Source: Rhizobium ruizarguesonis
GTDB lineage: Bacteria; Pseudomonadota; Alphaproteobacteria; Rhizobiales; Rhizobiaceae
Reading direction: 5' to 3'
Assembly: GCF_012349115.1 (NCBI RefSeq)
Contig: NZ_PQIG01000093.1
Span: 1 to 64,000 of the forward strand
Length of the DNA stretch: 64,000 nucleotides
The position numbers were made by a program, and so were the translations under genes. Below are positions 1 through 8,037 of the stretch, one piece after another. The notes beneath the pieces are model-generated. The model worked only from the letters and a program-made list of their open reading frames with translations. It was not told where the DNA came from and made no database searches. Positions within the stretch are counted from its first letter, which is position 1, and each line of letters begins with the position of its first letter.

Positions 1-107
1 TTTCAATCCTCGCATCGTCCTTTCCGAAAATCGATTCCGATTTTCGAGTCTTTGTTTTTACGCATGCCGTTGCCGCAAAACCGCTGCACACTTTTGCGCG
101 ACGTGCT
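1..107. repeat. Probable dispersed rhizobial intergenic repeat with hairpin
   Basis: The stretch holds a perfect 9-bp inverted repeat, CGAAAATCG / CGATTTTCG (25-33 and 38-46, 4-nt loop), followed by a segment containing CGCAAAACCGCTGCACACTT. From memory, this combination resembles short mosaic repeats scattered between genes in Rhizobium genomes. It lies just past the stop codon of the minus-strand dehydrogenase and could also act as its transcript end. Only one copy is visible here, so its repeat status is inference. Confidence 0.45.
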
Positions 108-2669
108 TTAGGTGCGCGGCTTCAGATTTTCTGGGTCATAGATCGGCTTGTACCCGACGCCGACAACCTCCACCGGATAGCTTTCGGCAAAATACTCGAC
201 ATTCAGCCTGCGTCCGACCTGGCAATGCGACCAGGGTAAATAGGCCAAAGCAATGTTCTTTCCGACCGTCGGGCCGTAGGCGACCGAGGTCGTGTAGGAC
301 CGGCGGCCAAGCTCGTCGACCAGAACCTCTCCCGTGGCGGGATCGACAACCGGCATGTTGCCGACGGGATAACGTTTCACGCCCGATTTGTCGGTATTCT
401 CGGTCATCACAAGGGTGCAGAGCATCGCCGGCTGGTGCTCACGCGCCTTGTATTCCAGATGTTTTGTCTTGCCGCGGAAATCGGCTTCCTTGACCTTCGG
501 ACGGGCGAGATCGGCTTCGATCAGGTTGTACTGGGTCAGGAGGTCGGCGTTCTGAAGGCGCAGGCTCTTTTCCATCCGGCGCGAGTTTGCATAGGTCTCG
601 ACGCCGAAAGCCATCACGCCGGTCGAGCGCAGCGCATCCCAGACAGCGAGGCCGTCTTCGTACTTCATGTGCAGTTCCCAGCCCTGCTCGCCGACATAGG
701 AGATGCGGAAGGCGGTGACGGGCTTGCCTGCGATTTCGATCGGCTTGATCGCCGCAAAGGCGAAGTTTTCCTGATCGAGCCCGGCCGGATCGGCCACAGC
801 CTTCTTCAGCGTGTCGCGCGCGTTCGGACCCCAGATGCCGATCGTCACGAATTTTTCCGAGACGTCTGAGATGATCACGTCAAGGCCGCGGTCTTCGGCG
901 ACGCGCTTCATATAGTGCAGGTCGCGCGGGCCGGCATCGGCGCCGTTGACGAGACGGCACCGGTCGGCCATGCGGAAGACGGTGAAGTCAGCGCGCACCA
1001 TGCCTTCGTCGTCGAGGAAGTGGGTGTAAACGCCCTTGCCGATGTTTGCATCGCCGCCGATCTTGGCGGCGCAAAGCCATTCCATCAGTTCGACATGGTC
1101 AGGTCCCTCGATATCGACCATGTGGAAGTGGCTGAGGTTGACGATGCCGCAATCCTCGCTCATCGCCAGATGCTCGGCATTCGATACGCGCCAGAAATGG
1201 CGACTGTCCCATTCGTTCTCGCGAACCGGGACGCGGTCGGCGTATTTCTCCAGAAGGTGCTCGTTGGCGGCGTAGCCGTGCGCACGCTCCCAGCCGCCAA
1301 GTTCCATGAAGTAGCCGCCAAGCTCCTTTTCGCGCTCGTAGAAGGGCGAGCGCTTGGCGTTGCGGCCGGATGCATAGGGTTCGCGGGTGTGAACAGCCGG
1401 GAAATAGATCTTCTGGGCGGCTTCGTAGCAGCGGCCCTCGATGAACTCCTCCGTCAACTGATGCGGGTAGAAGCGGGCGTAGTCGATGCTGTTGTGATCG
1501 ATTTCAGTACGGCCATCGGTCATCCAGTCGGCGATCAGCTTGCCGTAGCCCGGGCCGTCCTTGACCCAGATGGCAACGCAATACCAGAGACCGCGCACCT
1601 TCTGGCTCTCGCCGCAGGAGGCGCCGCCGCCGGCCGATACTTGCAGCAGACCGTTGAAGGAGTGACCTTCGTTATAGCCGAGTTCGCCGAGGATCGGCGT
1701 CAGTTCCATGGCGCGCTCGAGCGGCTCGATGATCTGTTCCATCTCGAGATCACGCTGCGAGGGCGAAAGGCGCGCTTCGTGTTTTTCGAGAATATCGCGC
1801 GGATGGCACATGCGCGGATTGGTGGCTTCGTAGTAGCCCCACTCGATCTGACCGCCCTCCGTCGTCGCCGGGTCGCCGGTATCGCGCATATAGGCGGAGT
1901 TGCCCTGGTCGCGCAGCAGCGGGAAGCCAATTTCCTTGCCGGTGCCTTCAAACTCGTTATACGGACCGAAGAAGGTGAGCGGGTGGTCGACCGGCATGAC
2001 CGGCAGGTCTTCGCCGACCATCTCCGCGATCAGGCGCCCCCAGAGGCCGGCACAGACGATGACGTGGTCGGCCATGATCGTGCCGCGATGGGTGACGACG
2101 CCCTTGATGCGACCGCCTTCGACGATCAGCGACTTCGCCGGTGTGTTGCCGAACACCTGCAGCTTGCCGGCCTTTTCGGCGGCATCGACCAGCTTGCCGG
2201 CAACGGTCTGCGAGCGCGGAATGACGAGGCCGGCATCCGGATCGTAAAGGCCGCCCATCACCTGATCTTCCTCGATCAGCGGGAACTTCTCCTTGATCTC
2301 GGAAGGGCTGACAAAGTGAGCGCGGGTGCCGAAAGCGCGGGCCGAGGATAGCTTGCGCTTGATTTCCTCCATCCAGGCATCGTCGCCGGTGCGCGCCACT
2401 TCGAGGCCGCCGATGCGGGCGTAATGGCCCATCTTCTCGTAGAAATCGATCGAATATTGCGTGGTCCAGACCGACAGATAGTCATGGCTCGTGGTGTAAC
2501 AGAAGTCCGAGGCATGGGCTGTCGAGCCGATATCGGTCGGTATGCCCGACTTATCGATGCCGACAATATCGTCCCATCCCCGCTCGACGAGATGATGCGC
2601 GATGGAGGCGCCGACGATACCGCCGAGCCCGATGATGACGACCTTTGCCTTTTCCGGAAATGCTGCCAC
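108..2669 (-). CDS. FAD-dependent dehydrogenase fused to GcvT domains (dimethylglycine/sarcosine dehydrogenase-like)
   Basis: 853 aa, the usual length for this fusion family. The N-terminus has a dinucleotide-binding GLGGIVG loop (residues 14-20) and GSTAHA, where His52 matches the histidine that binds FAD covalently in dimethylglycine dehydrogenases. A DAO-type oxidoreductase covers about residues 10-370, a short FAO_M linker about 370-430, and aminomethyltransferase GcvT plus GcvT C-terminal domains about 440-840. Family knowledge suggests oxidative N-demethylation of a methylated glycine, with the one-carbon unit passed to tetrahydrofolate; the exact substrate cannot be read from the sequence. 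The start is GTG at 2669 with AAGGA upstream. No partner gene lies beside it. Confidence 0.88.
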   Translation of the reverse strand: MAAFPEKAKVVIIGLGGIVGASIAHHLVERGWDDIVGIDKSGIPTDIGSTAHASDFCYTTSHDYLSVWTTQYSIDFYEKMGHYARIGGLEVARTGDDAWMEEIKRKLSSARAFGTRAHFVSPSEIKEKFPLIEEDQVMGGLYDPDAGLVIPRSQTVAGKLVDAAEKAGKLQVFGNTPAKSLIVEGGRIKGVVTHRGTIMADHVIVCAGLWGRLIAEMVGEDLPVMPVDHPLTFFGPYNEFEGTGKEIGFPLLRDQGNSAYMRDTGDPATTEGGQIEWGYYEATNPRMCHPRDILEKHEARLSPSQRDLEMEQIIEPLERAMELTPILGELGYNEGHSFNGLLQVSAGGGASCGESQKVRGLWYCVAIWVKDGPGYGKLIADWMTDGRTEIDHNSIDYARFYPHQLTEEFIEGRCYEAAQKIYFPAVHTREPYASGRNAKRSPFYEREKELGGYFMELGGWERAHGYAANEHLLEKYADRVPVRENEWDSRHFWRVSNAEHLAMSEDCGIVNLSHFHMVDIEGPDHVELMEWLCAAKIGGDANIGKGVYTHFLDDEGMVRADFTVFRMADRCRLVNGADAGPRDLHYMKRVAEDRGLDVIISDVSEKFVTIGIWGPNARDTLKKAVADPAGLDQENFAFAAIKPIEIAGKPVTAFRISYVGEQGWELHMKYEDGLAVWDALRSTGVMAFGVETYANSRRMEKSLRLQNADLLTQYNLIEADLARPKVKEADFRGKTKHLEYKAREHQPAMLCTLVMTENTDKSGVKRYPVGNMPVVDPATGEVLVDELGRRSYTTSVAYGPTVGKNIALAYLPWSHCQVGRRLNVEYFAESYPVEVVGVGYKPIYDPENLKPRT

Positions 2670-3027
2670 GTGCTGTTCCTTCTACTTATCGCACGAATTA
2701 AAATACCCTAGCCGCGCTTGACGTACGCTTCGCGCGTGAGATGCAGGAGCCACGCCAGCCTCGTAAGGAGTGTCACATTTGCCGAAGCTGCGGAACCCCC
2801 AGACCGCTCCGCATGGCAGCTGCGATGAGGGTATTATGCATAAGGCTCATGATCGTCATTGGTCCTACGCCGTCTCGTAACGGCGTAATTGCGCCAGTCC
2901 GGATCGAGGCCGCGAGGCAACCGCAAAACAGCGCCGGCACTGCTGCGATCCGTCCCGCATCGAACGGTCTGGCAATGACCGGCGACGATCGGATATGGCG
3001 AGCCCTTGCGGCTAGCTTGTCCGGGGC
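2670..3027. other. Intergenic stretch without a supported gene
   Basis: About 360 bp between the dehydrogenase start and the small XRE operon. Open frames on both strands lack recognisable domains or convincing ribosome sites. It must contain the dehydrogenase promoter. Confidence 0.5.
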
Positions 3028-3267
3028 TCAGGGCGCTGATATCGCCTTGAGCCGGTCGATGTCCGCGAGCACGATGTCTTCGGAAACAGGCTCGCGATTG
3101 TGCAAGCGGAACCATTCTGCCGCTTCGCGCACGCGCTCTCCATGCGGCGATGGATAGGCGCCGAGTCCGAGAACCCATTCCCGTACGGTCTCGCGCTCCA
3201 TCCGCCCGGCCCGGTATCGATCGCAGACGGTTTTCGCTGATGCGACGAGATCATTGATGCTTTTCAC
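3028..3267 (-). CDS. Small conserved-looking hypothetical protein, third gene of XRE operon
   Basis: 79 aa, GTG start at 3267, only 9 nt after the preceding gene's stop, so almost certainly co-transcribed with it. The protein is charged and helical-looking with no membrane segment or Cys; a central patch reads REWVLGLGAYPSPHGERVRE. No family recognised. Its place behind an XRE regulator and another small acidic protein suggests a regulatory or toxin-antitoxin-like accessory cassette, but nothing in the sequence demonstrates toxicity. Confidence 0.6.
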   Translation of the reverse strand: MKSINDLVASAKTVCDRYRAGRMERETVREWVLGLGAYPSPHGERVREAAEWFRLHNREPVSEDIVLADIDRLKAISAP

Positions 3268-3276
3268 GGGATACCC

Positions 3277-3540
3277 TCAATGCACGGATGGCTCTTCATC
3301 TTCGAGAAACGATCGAATGCCGTCGCGGGCGACGACCGCCAGGAATTCGTCGAAGGCATCCCGGTCAGTCGCAAATGGCTCGTCCCAGCGGATCAGATCC
3401 TCCGCTTGCGTGACCACTTCCATCGTCCAGTCTTCATTGCTGCCCGATGTGCGGAAGATATCGACGAGCACGGTGATCCCGTCGTCGGTGAATTCTCCCG
3501 CCAGTTCGGAGTGTTCGAGCTTTTCTTTCTTTGCCATCAT
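3277..3540 (-). CDS. Small acidic hypothetical protein, second gene of XRE operon
   Basis: 87 aa, strongly acidic, starting right where the XRE gene ends. Visible features are TVLVDIFRTSGSNEDWTMEV and a C-terminal DEFLAVVARDGIRSFLEDEE helix. No known family recognised. Its abutment to the upstream and downstream genes makes translational coupling likely. Function unknown. Confidence 0.65.
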   Translation of the reverse strand: MMAKKEKLEHSELAGEFTDDGITVLVDIFRTSGSNEDWTMEVVTQAEDLIRWDEPFATDRDAFDEFLAVVARDGIRSFLEDEEPSVH

Positions 3541-3861
3541 TCAGCCACCTGCACCGGGCGGTGCGTCGTTTTTGAGATATTCTTCATATTGAACCGTCTC
3601 GGTTTCATTCGTGTCGATCGAGGCATCTGCGCGTTTTGCCAGGCGAACGCCCGCACCGCCACCATTTTCCGGGATGAAAACAACGCCCGCGCCTTCCAGG
3701 GCGTGCTTCATATCCTGAAGGGTTCGTTCATAGGGAGAGCGTTTTCCAGCCTCGAAATTAGCAATCGTCGCTTTGGCGACTTTCGAGGCAGATGAGAGAT
3801 CGTCCTGAGACCATGCCAAAAGGGCGCGAGCAGCGCGGCATTGAGCGGAAGATAGACACAA
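3541..3861 (-). CDS. XRE-family helix-turn-helix regulator
   Basis: 106 aa with a classic XRE helix-turn-helix at about residues 8-60 (CRAARALLAWSQDDLSSAS, then VAKATIANFEAGKR), followed by a short tail rich in charged residues. The best start is TTG at 3861, since no ATG or GTG gives a full domain. It heads a tight three-gene operon. An AT-rich dyad (AGATTA-N11-TAATCT, 3902-3924) lies about 40 bp upstream and is a candidate autoregulatory operator. Confidence 0.82.
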   Translation of the reverse strand: MCLSSAQCRAARALLAWSQDDLSSASKVAKATIANFEAGKRSPYERTLQDMKHALEGAGVVFIPENGGGAGVRLAKRADASIDTNETETVQYEEYLKNDAPPGAGG

Positions 3862-3901
3862 AACAATAACCTTGCATCAAAAGTGTGATTCTGCCTCCGA
3901 T

Positions 3902-3924
3902 AGATTATATAAAAAATGTAATCT
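3902..3924. promoter_or_regulatory. Candidate operator dyad upstream of XRE gene
   Basis: AGATTA-N11-TAATCT in an AT-rich divergent promoter region between the XRE operon and the methyltransferase gene. Placement suits autoregulation by the XRE protein. Inference only. Confidence 0.4.
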
Positions 3925-4142
3925 CCAGACAAGACACGACGAGAAAGCGCATGGCGGAATAAGGCATTTTGAGCCGTTTGACATTCGCCAATCCGAGAAT
4001 TGCGATCTCCCTGGAGTGGTCTGCCTATTCCATTCTTTAGACTATTAATACTCCACGCTCATCTGGCGAAAGGGAAGATTGATTGACTGAATATTATTAA
4101 TTGCTAATTTAGATCATACTTATCACGCGCGGGGAGGCAATA

Positions 4143-5204
4143 ATGCGCGAACCAGATATGCAAAAACTCGATGCGCTTGTCGGTCGTCTCGTCGGAGACG
4201 TCGGCGCCGCCATGTCAGGTGCCTTGGTCGTGCTTGGCGACAAGGTCGGAATCTTCAAGGCGATGGCCGACGGAACGCCGATGAGGGTCCAGGATCTTGC
4301 CAAGAAGACAGGGATCAAGGAGCGTTATCTCAGGGAATGGCTGAGCGCCCAGGCGGCCGCGGACTATGTCGCCTACGATGAAAAGACGGATCGTTTCAGC
4401 CTGACGCCGGAACAGGCGATGGTGTTTGCCGAGGAAAACAGCCCCGCCTTTTTCGTCGGCGCCTTCGAGGTCGTCCAATCCATGTGGATGGACGAGCCCA
4501 AGGTCGCCGACGCCTTCCGCACCGGCAAGGGTCTCGGCTGGCATGAGCACAGCACCTGCCTTTTCCGAGGCACCGAACGGTTCTTTCGCCCAGGCTACAA
4601 CAGCCATCTCGTCGCCGAATGGATACCGGCTCTTGCCGGGGTCGAAGAAAAGCTCAAGGCCGGCGCCAGTGTCGCCGATGTCGGCTGCGGTCATGGGGCC
4701 TCGACCATCCTGATGGCGCAGGCCTATCCGGCTTCCCGCTTTACCGGCTTCGACTATCACGGCGCCTCGATCGAAAGAGCAAAGGCCGCCGCAAAAGATG
4801 CGGGCGTCGCCGACCGTGTGACGTTCCAGCAAGGTTCGGCGGCGGAATTTCCGGGGCGCGGCTACGACATGGTCGCCATGTTCGACTGCCTTCACGACAT
4901 GGGCGATCCGGTCGGCGCCGGCCGGCATGTCAAGGAGACGCTTGGGCCGAACGGGACGTGGCTGATCGTCGAGCCTTTCGCTCATGACCATCTCAAGGAC
5001 AATCTCAACCCGGTCGGCCGCGTCTATTACGGCGCGTCGACAATGATCTGCACGCCGGCATCGCTCTCCCAGGAGGTGGGGCTCGGGCTTGGCGCGCAGG
5101 CGGGAGAAATGAAGCTTCGAAAGGTCGCGCTCGACGCGGGATTCACGCATTTCCGTCGTGCGACGGAAACGCCGTTCAACATGGTGTTCGAGGTGCGGGC
5201 CTGA
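4143..5204 (+). CDS. Class I SAM-dependent methyltransferase with N-terminal winged helix
   Basis: 353 aa. An N-terminal winged-helix/dimerisation region (about residues 15-95) precedes a Rossmann methyltransferase domain. Motif I is VADVGCGHGAS near residue 178, and YDMVAMFDCLHDMGDP follows as the post-motif II acidic region. The layout resembles Rv2258c-type methyltransferases. Start ATG at 4143 follows GGGGAGG at good spacing. The substrate is not evident. Its last 14 codons and stop are repeated at 16269-16312, next to the convergent araC-type gene. This suggests the two genes were once neighbours and were separated by the intervening 11 kb. Confidence 0.85.
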   Translation: MREPDMQKLDALVGRLVGDVGAAMSGALVVLGDKVGIFKAMADGTPMRVQDLAKKTGIKERYLREWLSAQAAADYVAYDEKTDRFSLTPEQAMVFAEENSPAFFVGAFEVVQSMWMDEPKVADAFRTGKGLGWHEHSTCLFRGTERFFRPGYNSHLVAEWIPALAGVEEKLKAGASVADVGCGHGASTILMAQAYPASRFTGFDYHGASIERAKAAAKDAGVADRVTFQQGSAAEFPGRGYDMVAMFDCLHDMGDPVGAGRHVKETLGPNGTWLIVEPFAHDHLKDNLNPVGRVYYGASTMICTPASLSQEVGLGLGAQAGEMKLRKVALDAGFTHFRRATETPFNMVFEVRA

Positions 5205-5246
5205 CGCAGCTGGCCGGCTATCTCAGTTTTCCGATGCCGGCAAACA
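5160..5246. repeat. Left direct repeat bounding 11-kb segment
   Basis: 87 bp nearly identical to 16269-16367. It includes the end of the methyltransferase gene (TETPFNMVFEVRA-stop) and, on the minus strand, a relic of the AraC regulator C-terminus (FAGIGKLR-stop). The right copy has a 12-bp extra block (ACTGGTTTAGCA) and a few substitutions. Confidence 0.85.
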
Positions 5247-5696
5247 GACCATCCCCCGGCATTTGACGATGATGAAAGACGGGCAGTTCTCCGGCCCCAT
5301 CCGGACGAAGTTCTGCCAAAGGGTCGACCAGACCGATTCCATCTCCCGCATTGGCTTTCCAAGCCAGGTTTCGGAGCGATCATGAAGGAGGACAGGATCA
5401 TGGTCATGGGGCCTGATCCTGAGACGCTACTCGTCCGACTTTTGAAGGCCCACGGAAACCGCACCTTGCGAAGCTCGCTCCCGCTCATGGTAGCCGTCCA
5501 AGGGGAGGGCGTCTTCATAGTGATCGGGTTGGGAGGCCTCCTGGAACTGTTGGCGGAACCGGGTCGACATTGAGGCAGGTGATGACGAAACGACGGAGAA
5601 TTTCGCTCTGCTGGCCCGCGAGAAACACGTGCAAATCCACGGCTTCACCAACCGTCAGTTGAGGCTGGCTTCGTCGATATTATCCTAGTGCAGCCG
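5247..5696. other. Gene-poor left edge of the inserted segment
   Basis: About 450 bp with short open frames on both strands, none with a recognised domain. The + strand frame ending near 5687 (containing ENFALLAREKHVQIHGF) may be a decayed gene tail, but no family can be named. Confidence 0.4.
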
Positions 5697-6035
5697 TCAA
5701 AGGCGGGGCCAGGTCTGCGACTCACAGACTACCTTGAGGACGCAGCCCTTCATCTTCAGCGCATTGCCGGAGACCGTCAGGGAGCCGTCGTAGGTCTTTT
5801 TCGCATCTGGATCGGTGATCTTGCCCTCGTAGCTCCCGTCCTTGCCATTGAAGTTCCCGATCTGCTCGCCGGCATGTTTACCGGACTTCAACGTGATGCA
5901 GTAGCCACTGCCACAGGGAGCGATCGCGGCGGTATCGCCAAGTTCGGTCTTCCAGTTCCCGACGATCGGGTCTTGTGCATAGGCGATGGCGGCGGAGGCT
6001 GCGAGGGCGGCGGCAGCGAATATTACGCGGTTCAT
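5697..6035 (-). CDS. DUF2147 secreted protein
   Basis: 112 aa with an N-terminal signal peptide (MNRVIFAAAALAASAAIAYA, cleavage before QDP). The mature part matches the DUF2147 pattern: DPIVGNWKTELGD near the start, then GYCITLKSGKH and a C-terminal GCVLKVVCESQTW motif. These are periplasmic proteins of unknown biochemical role, often induced by stress. ATG start at 6035 with AGGAGG upstream. It is slightly shorter than many family members because the middle loop is compact. Confidence 0.8.
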   Translation of the reverse strand: MNRVIFAAAALAASAAIAYAQDPIVGNWKTELGDTAAIAPCGSGYCITLKSGKHAGEQIGNFNGKDGSYEGKITDPDAKKTYDGSLTVSGNALKMKGCVLKVVCESQTWPRL

Positions 6036-6191
6036 GATGTCCTCCTCGGTTGAATTGCCCGGAGACTACCTGCTTACGCCATCGGAGGCTCGTAGCTTCT
6101 GGTATGCTCTGTCCGGTTGGGACCTGCAATTTTGCGAAACTTCTGATCGTGGAAACGAACGCCCAAAGCCAATCCGGAGAAGCATTGCCGG

Positions 6192-6479
6192 TAACAGCAT
6201 TGAGCATCGTCTGACGAAGGCGAAGCACCCCTGGACCAACGGACAGGTCGAGCGTATGAACCGGACCATCAAGGAAGCCACTGTCAAGCGCTTCCACTAC
6301 GACGATCCGCGCAACTGAAAAAGTGTCTTGCCGACTTCATCGACGCCTACAACTTCGGGCGAAGATTGAGGACCCTCAAAGGGCTCACGCCCTACGAGTT
6401 CATCTGCAAGCAGTGGATATCCGAGCCGAAACGATTCAGATTAAATCCAATCCATAAAATGCCGGGACTGAACGGCTAG
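6192..6479 (+). pseudogene. IS481-family transposase C-terminal remnant, frameshifted
   Basis: Only the C-terminal catalytic part survives. It reads HPWTNGQVERMNRTIKEATV, then after a frameshift near 6315 continues as ADFIDAYNFGRRLRTLKGLT and ends in NPIHKMPGLNG. The NGQxERxNRTIKEAT block is characteristic of IS481-type DDE transposases. The N-terminal part and terminal inverted repeats were not found, so the element is inactive. Confidence 0.85.
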
Positions 6480-6495
6480 GCCAGAACCTCGAATA

Positions 6496-7809
6496 TTAGC
6501 GTGTGCAGTTCGGCGTCGGTCGTCCTTCCGCGCAGTGCTTCACCGCTGCTGCGGCCGGCTGCGTCCTACTCGTGCCCGCCAGGGTTCCGACATGGGTGGC
6601 GTAGTTGTCGCGAGTGTCCTGATCGATTACGGCAACGGGTGCTGCCAGAACCAGGCCGGCAACGTTCCCAGCAGCCGTCGCCGCTCCGGTGGTCGCCACC
6701 AAAATCTGGTCGCCAATTCCGACGTGGCTGTCGGTCAGCGTCTGCCCCTCGGATATACGCTGGCCAATGAGCTGCACGATTTGTGGCGATTCCGCGAACT
6801 TGCCGTGGTTCATGCTGTCGCCGGATTTGATCTTGGTAAGGTCGATCACCATGATCTTGTTGTCCTCGAGCTCCTTCTTATACGGGGCCTGCTCCGGGTC
6901 GATGGCGCCGAGCCGGGAGACGTCGCCCCAGACCCGGCGCGAAAACGCAAGCGCCTTGTCGTCACGGGAGACAAACAGCGTGAACTGTGGGTGCTTCTTT
7001 CCCATATCCGCGATCTGCTGCCGGAACACGTCCACGTCGACGTCGGGAGCCGCCAGCATGACGTTCTTGAACTTCTCCGGCAGCCGGCCATTGCGGATAG
7101 CCATCTGGCGCAAGGATTCCAGAGCCAGCCAATTGCCCATCGAGTGCGCGAGGATCGAGACTTCCTTCACCTCGGGATCCTTTGCCAGATACTGAAAAAG
7201 CGTCTCCAGGGCGTTGCGGGTATAGTTGGTGCTCTCACGGTCATAGCCGTAGGCGAGCAGGCTGCCGCGCGACGGCCATGTCACCAGGATGGGCGCACTA
7301 TGGACGCCGGAGTCGTGAACGATCTGCGCGAAACGGTAGACCGCATCCTCGAACCGGTTGTTGAAACCGTGGATGAAGACAAGGACACTACCGTCGGGCG
7401 TCTTCCTGACGCTCGCGCTCAGCCACTTCTTGGCCTCGTCGACGTTGAGATCGTCGGCCTTCACGGTCGCGAAGTCCGTCGCCGGATTGGACGGTAATCT
7501 CTTCGGCCAGGCGACCTGTCCTTCCTTGCGAACCTTGCTGGGCGGAATCGAGATCGTCATGTCGGCGAAGGCCGGGGCCAGCGCACGTTCTCCGTTGAAC
7601 ATCTCCCCTGGAACGGTCGACCGAGTGCGGGTCGTCGCGATCAGCATGTCGACCTTCGGCGACTGCGGCGACGTGTCGGCCACGGGTGTCAGCACGTCCT
7701 TTGGATGGCCGCCACATCCCGCAAGTGCCATGGCGGCCGCACATACAAGAACCCAACGAAACCAGCCCGCAGGAGCCGACGCCCGCGCAACGCTACTATT
7801 TCTGCCCAC
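6496..7809 (-). CDS. Lipoprotein alpha/beta hydrolase (DUF900 type)
   Basis: 437 aa. A lipobox LAGC (Cys32) follows a hydrophobic stretch, so the protein should be membrane-anchored. The hydrolase core shows an oxyanion-loop VFIHGFNN, a nucleophile elbow AHSMGN, and a later acidic/His region, as in DUF900 proteins. A further hydrophobic, Ala-rich C-terminal region (TTGAATAAGNVAGLVLAAPV) may contact the membrane. Start is GTG at 7809. Substrate unknown; family members are presumed esterases or lipases. It lies in the same direction as the TPR regulator gene, 228 bp downstream of it. Confidence 0.82.
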   Translation of the reverse strand: MGRNSSVARASAPAGWFRWVLVCAAAMALAGCGGHPKDVLTPVADTSPQSPKVDMLIATTRTRSTVPGEMFNGERALAPAFADMTISIPPSKVRKEGQVAWPKRLPSNPATDFATVKADDLNVDEAKKWLSASVRKTPDGSVLVFIHGFNNRFEDAVYRFAQIVHDSGVHSAPILVTWPSRGSLLAYGYDRESTNYTRNALETLFQYLAKDPEVKEVSILAHSMGNWLALESLRQMAIRNGRLPEKFKNVMLAAPDVDVDVFRQQIADMGKKHPQFTLFVSRDDKALAFSRRVWGDVSRLGAIDPEQAPYKKELEDNKIMVIDLTKIKSGDSMNHGKFAESPQIVQLIGQRISEGQTLTDSHVGIGDQILVATTGAATAAGNVAGLVLAAPVAVIDQDTRDNYATHVGTLAGTSRTQPAAAAVKHCAEGRPTPNCTR

Positions 7810-8037
7810 GCATCGCCCTCATCCAACAATCTCTTGACAGCCCCTCGACTGCCTCGTCCTAACAGTAGTAGACCCCGACGGTGCAGCGCCAAACCTTCGT
7901 GATTGCCTGGCCAACGACACGTGCCCCTCTAGATCGATCATTGCAATGCGGGCAACGCTACAGTCGCACGACGGCAAAAGCCCGTAACATCTGGTAGCAT
8001 CTGTGCCGTAACGGCTTGGTTCACTGGCCCCGCGGCG

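Noticed and set aside
915..2351. Long + strand open frame (478 codons) opposite the FAD dehydrogenase
   Set aside because: Shadow of a high-GC gene: Ala/Arg/Val-rich, no domain, no ribosome site.
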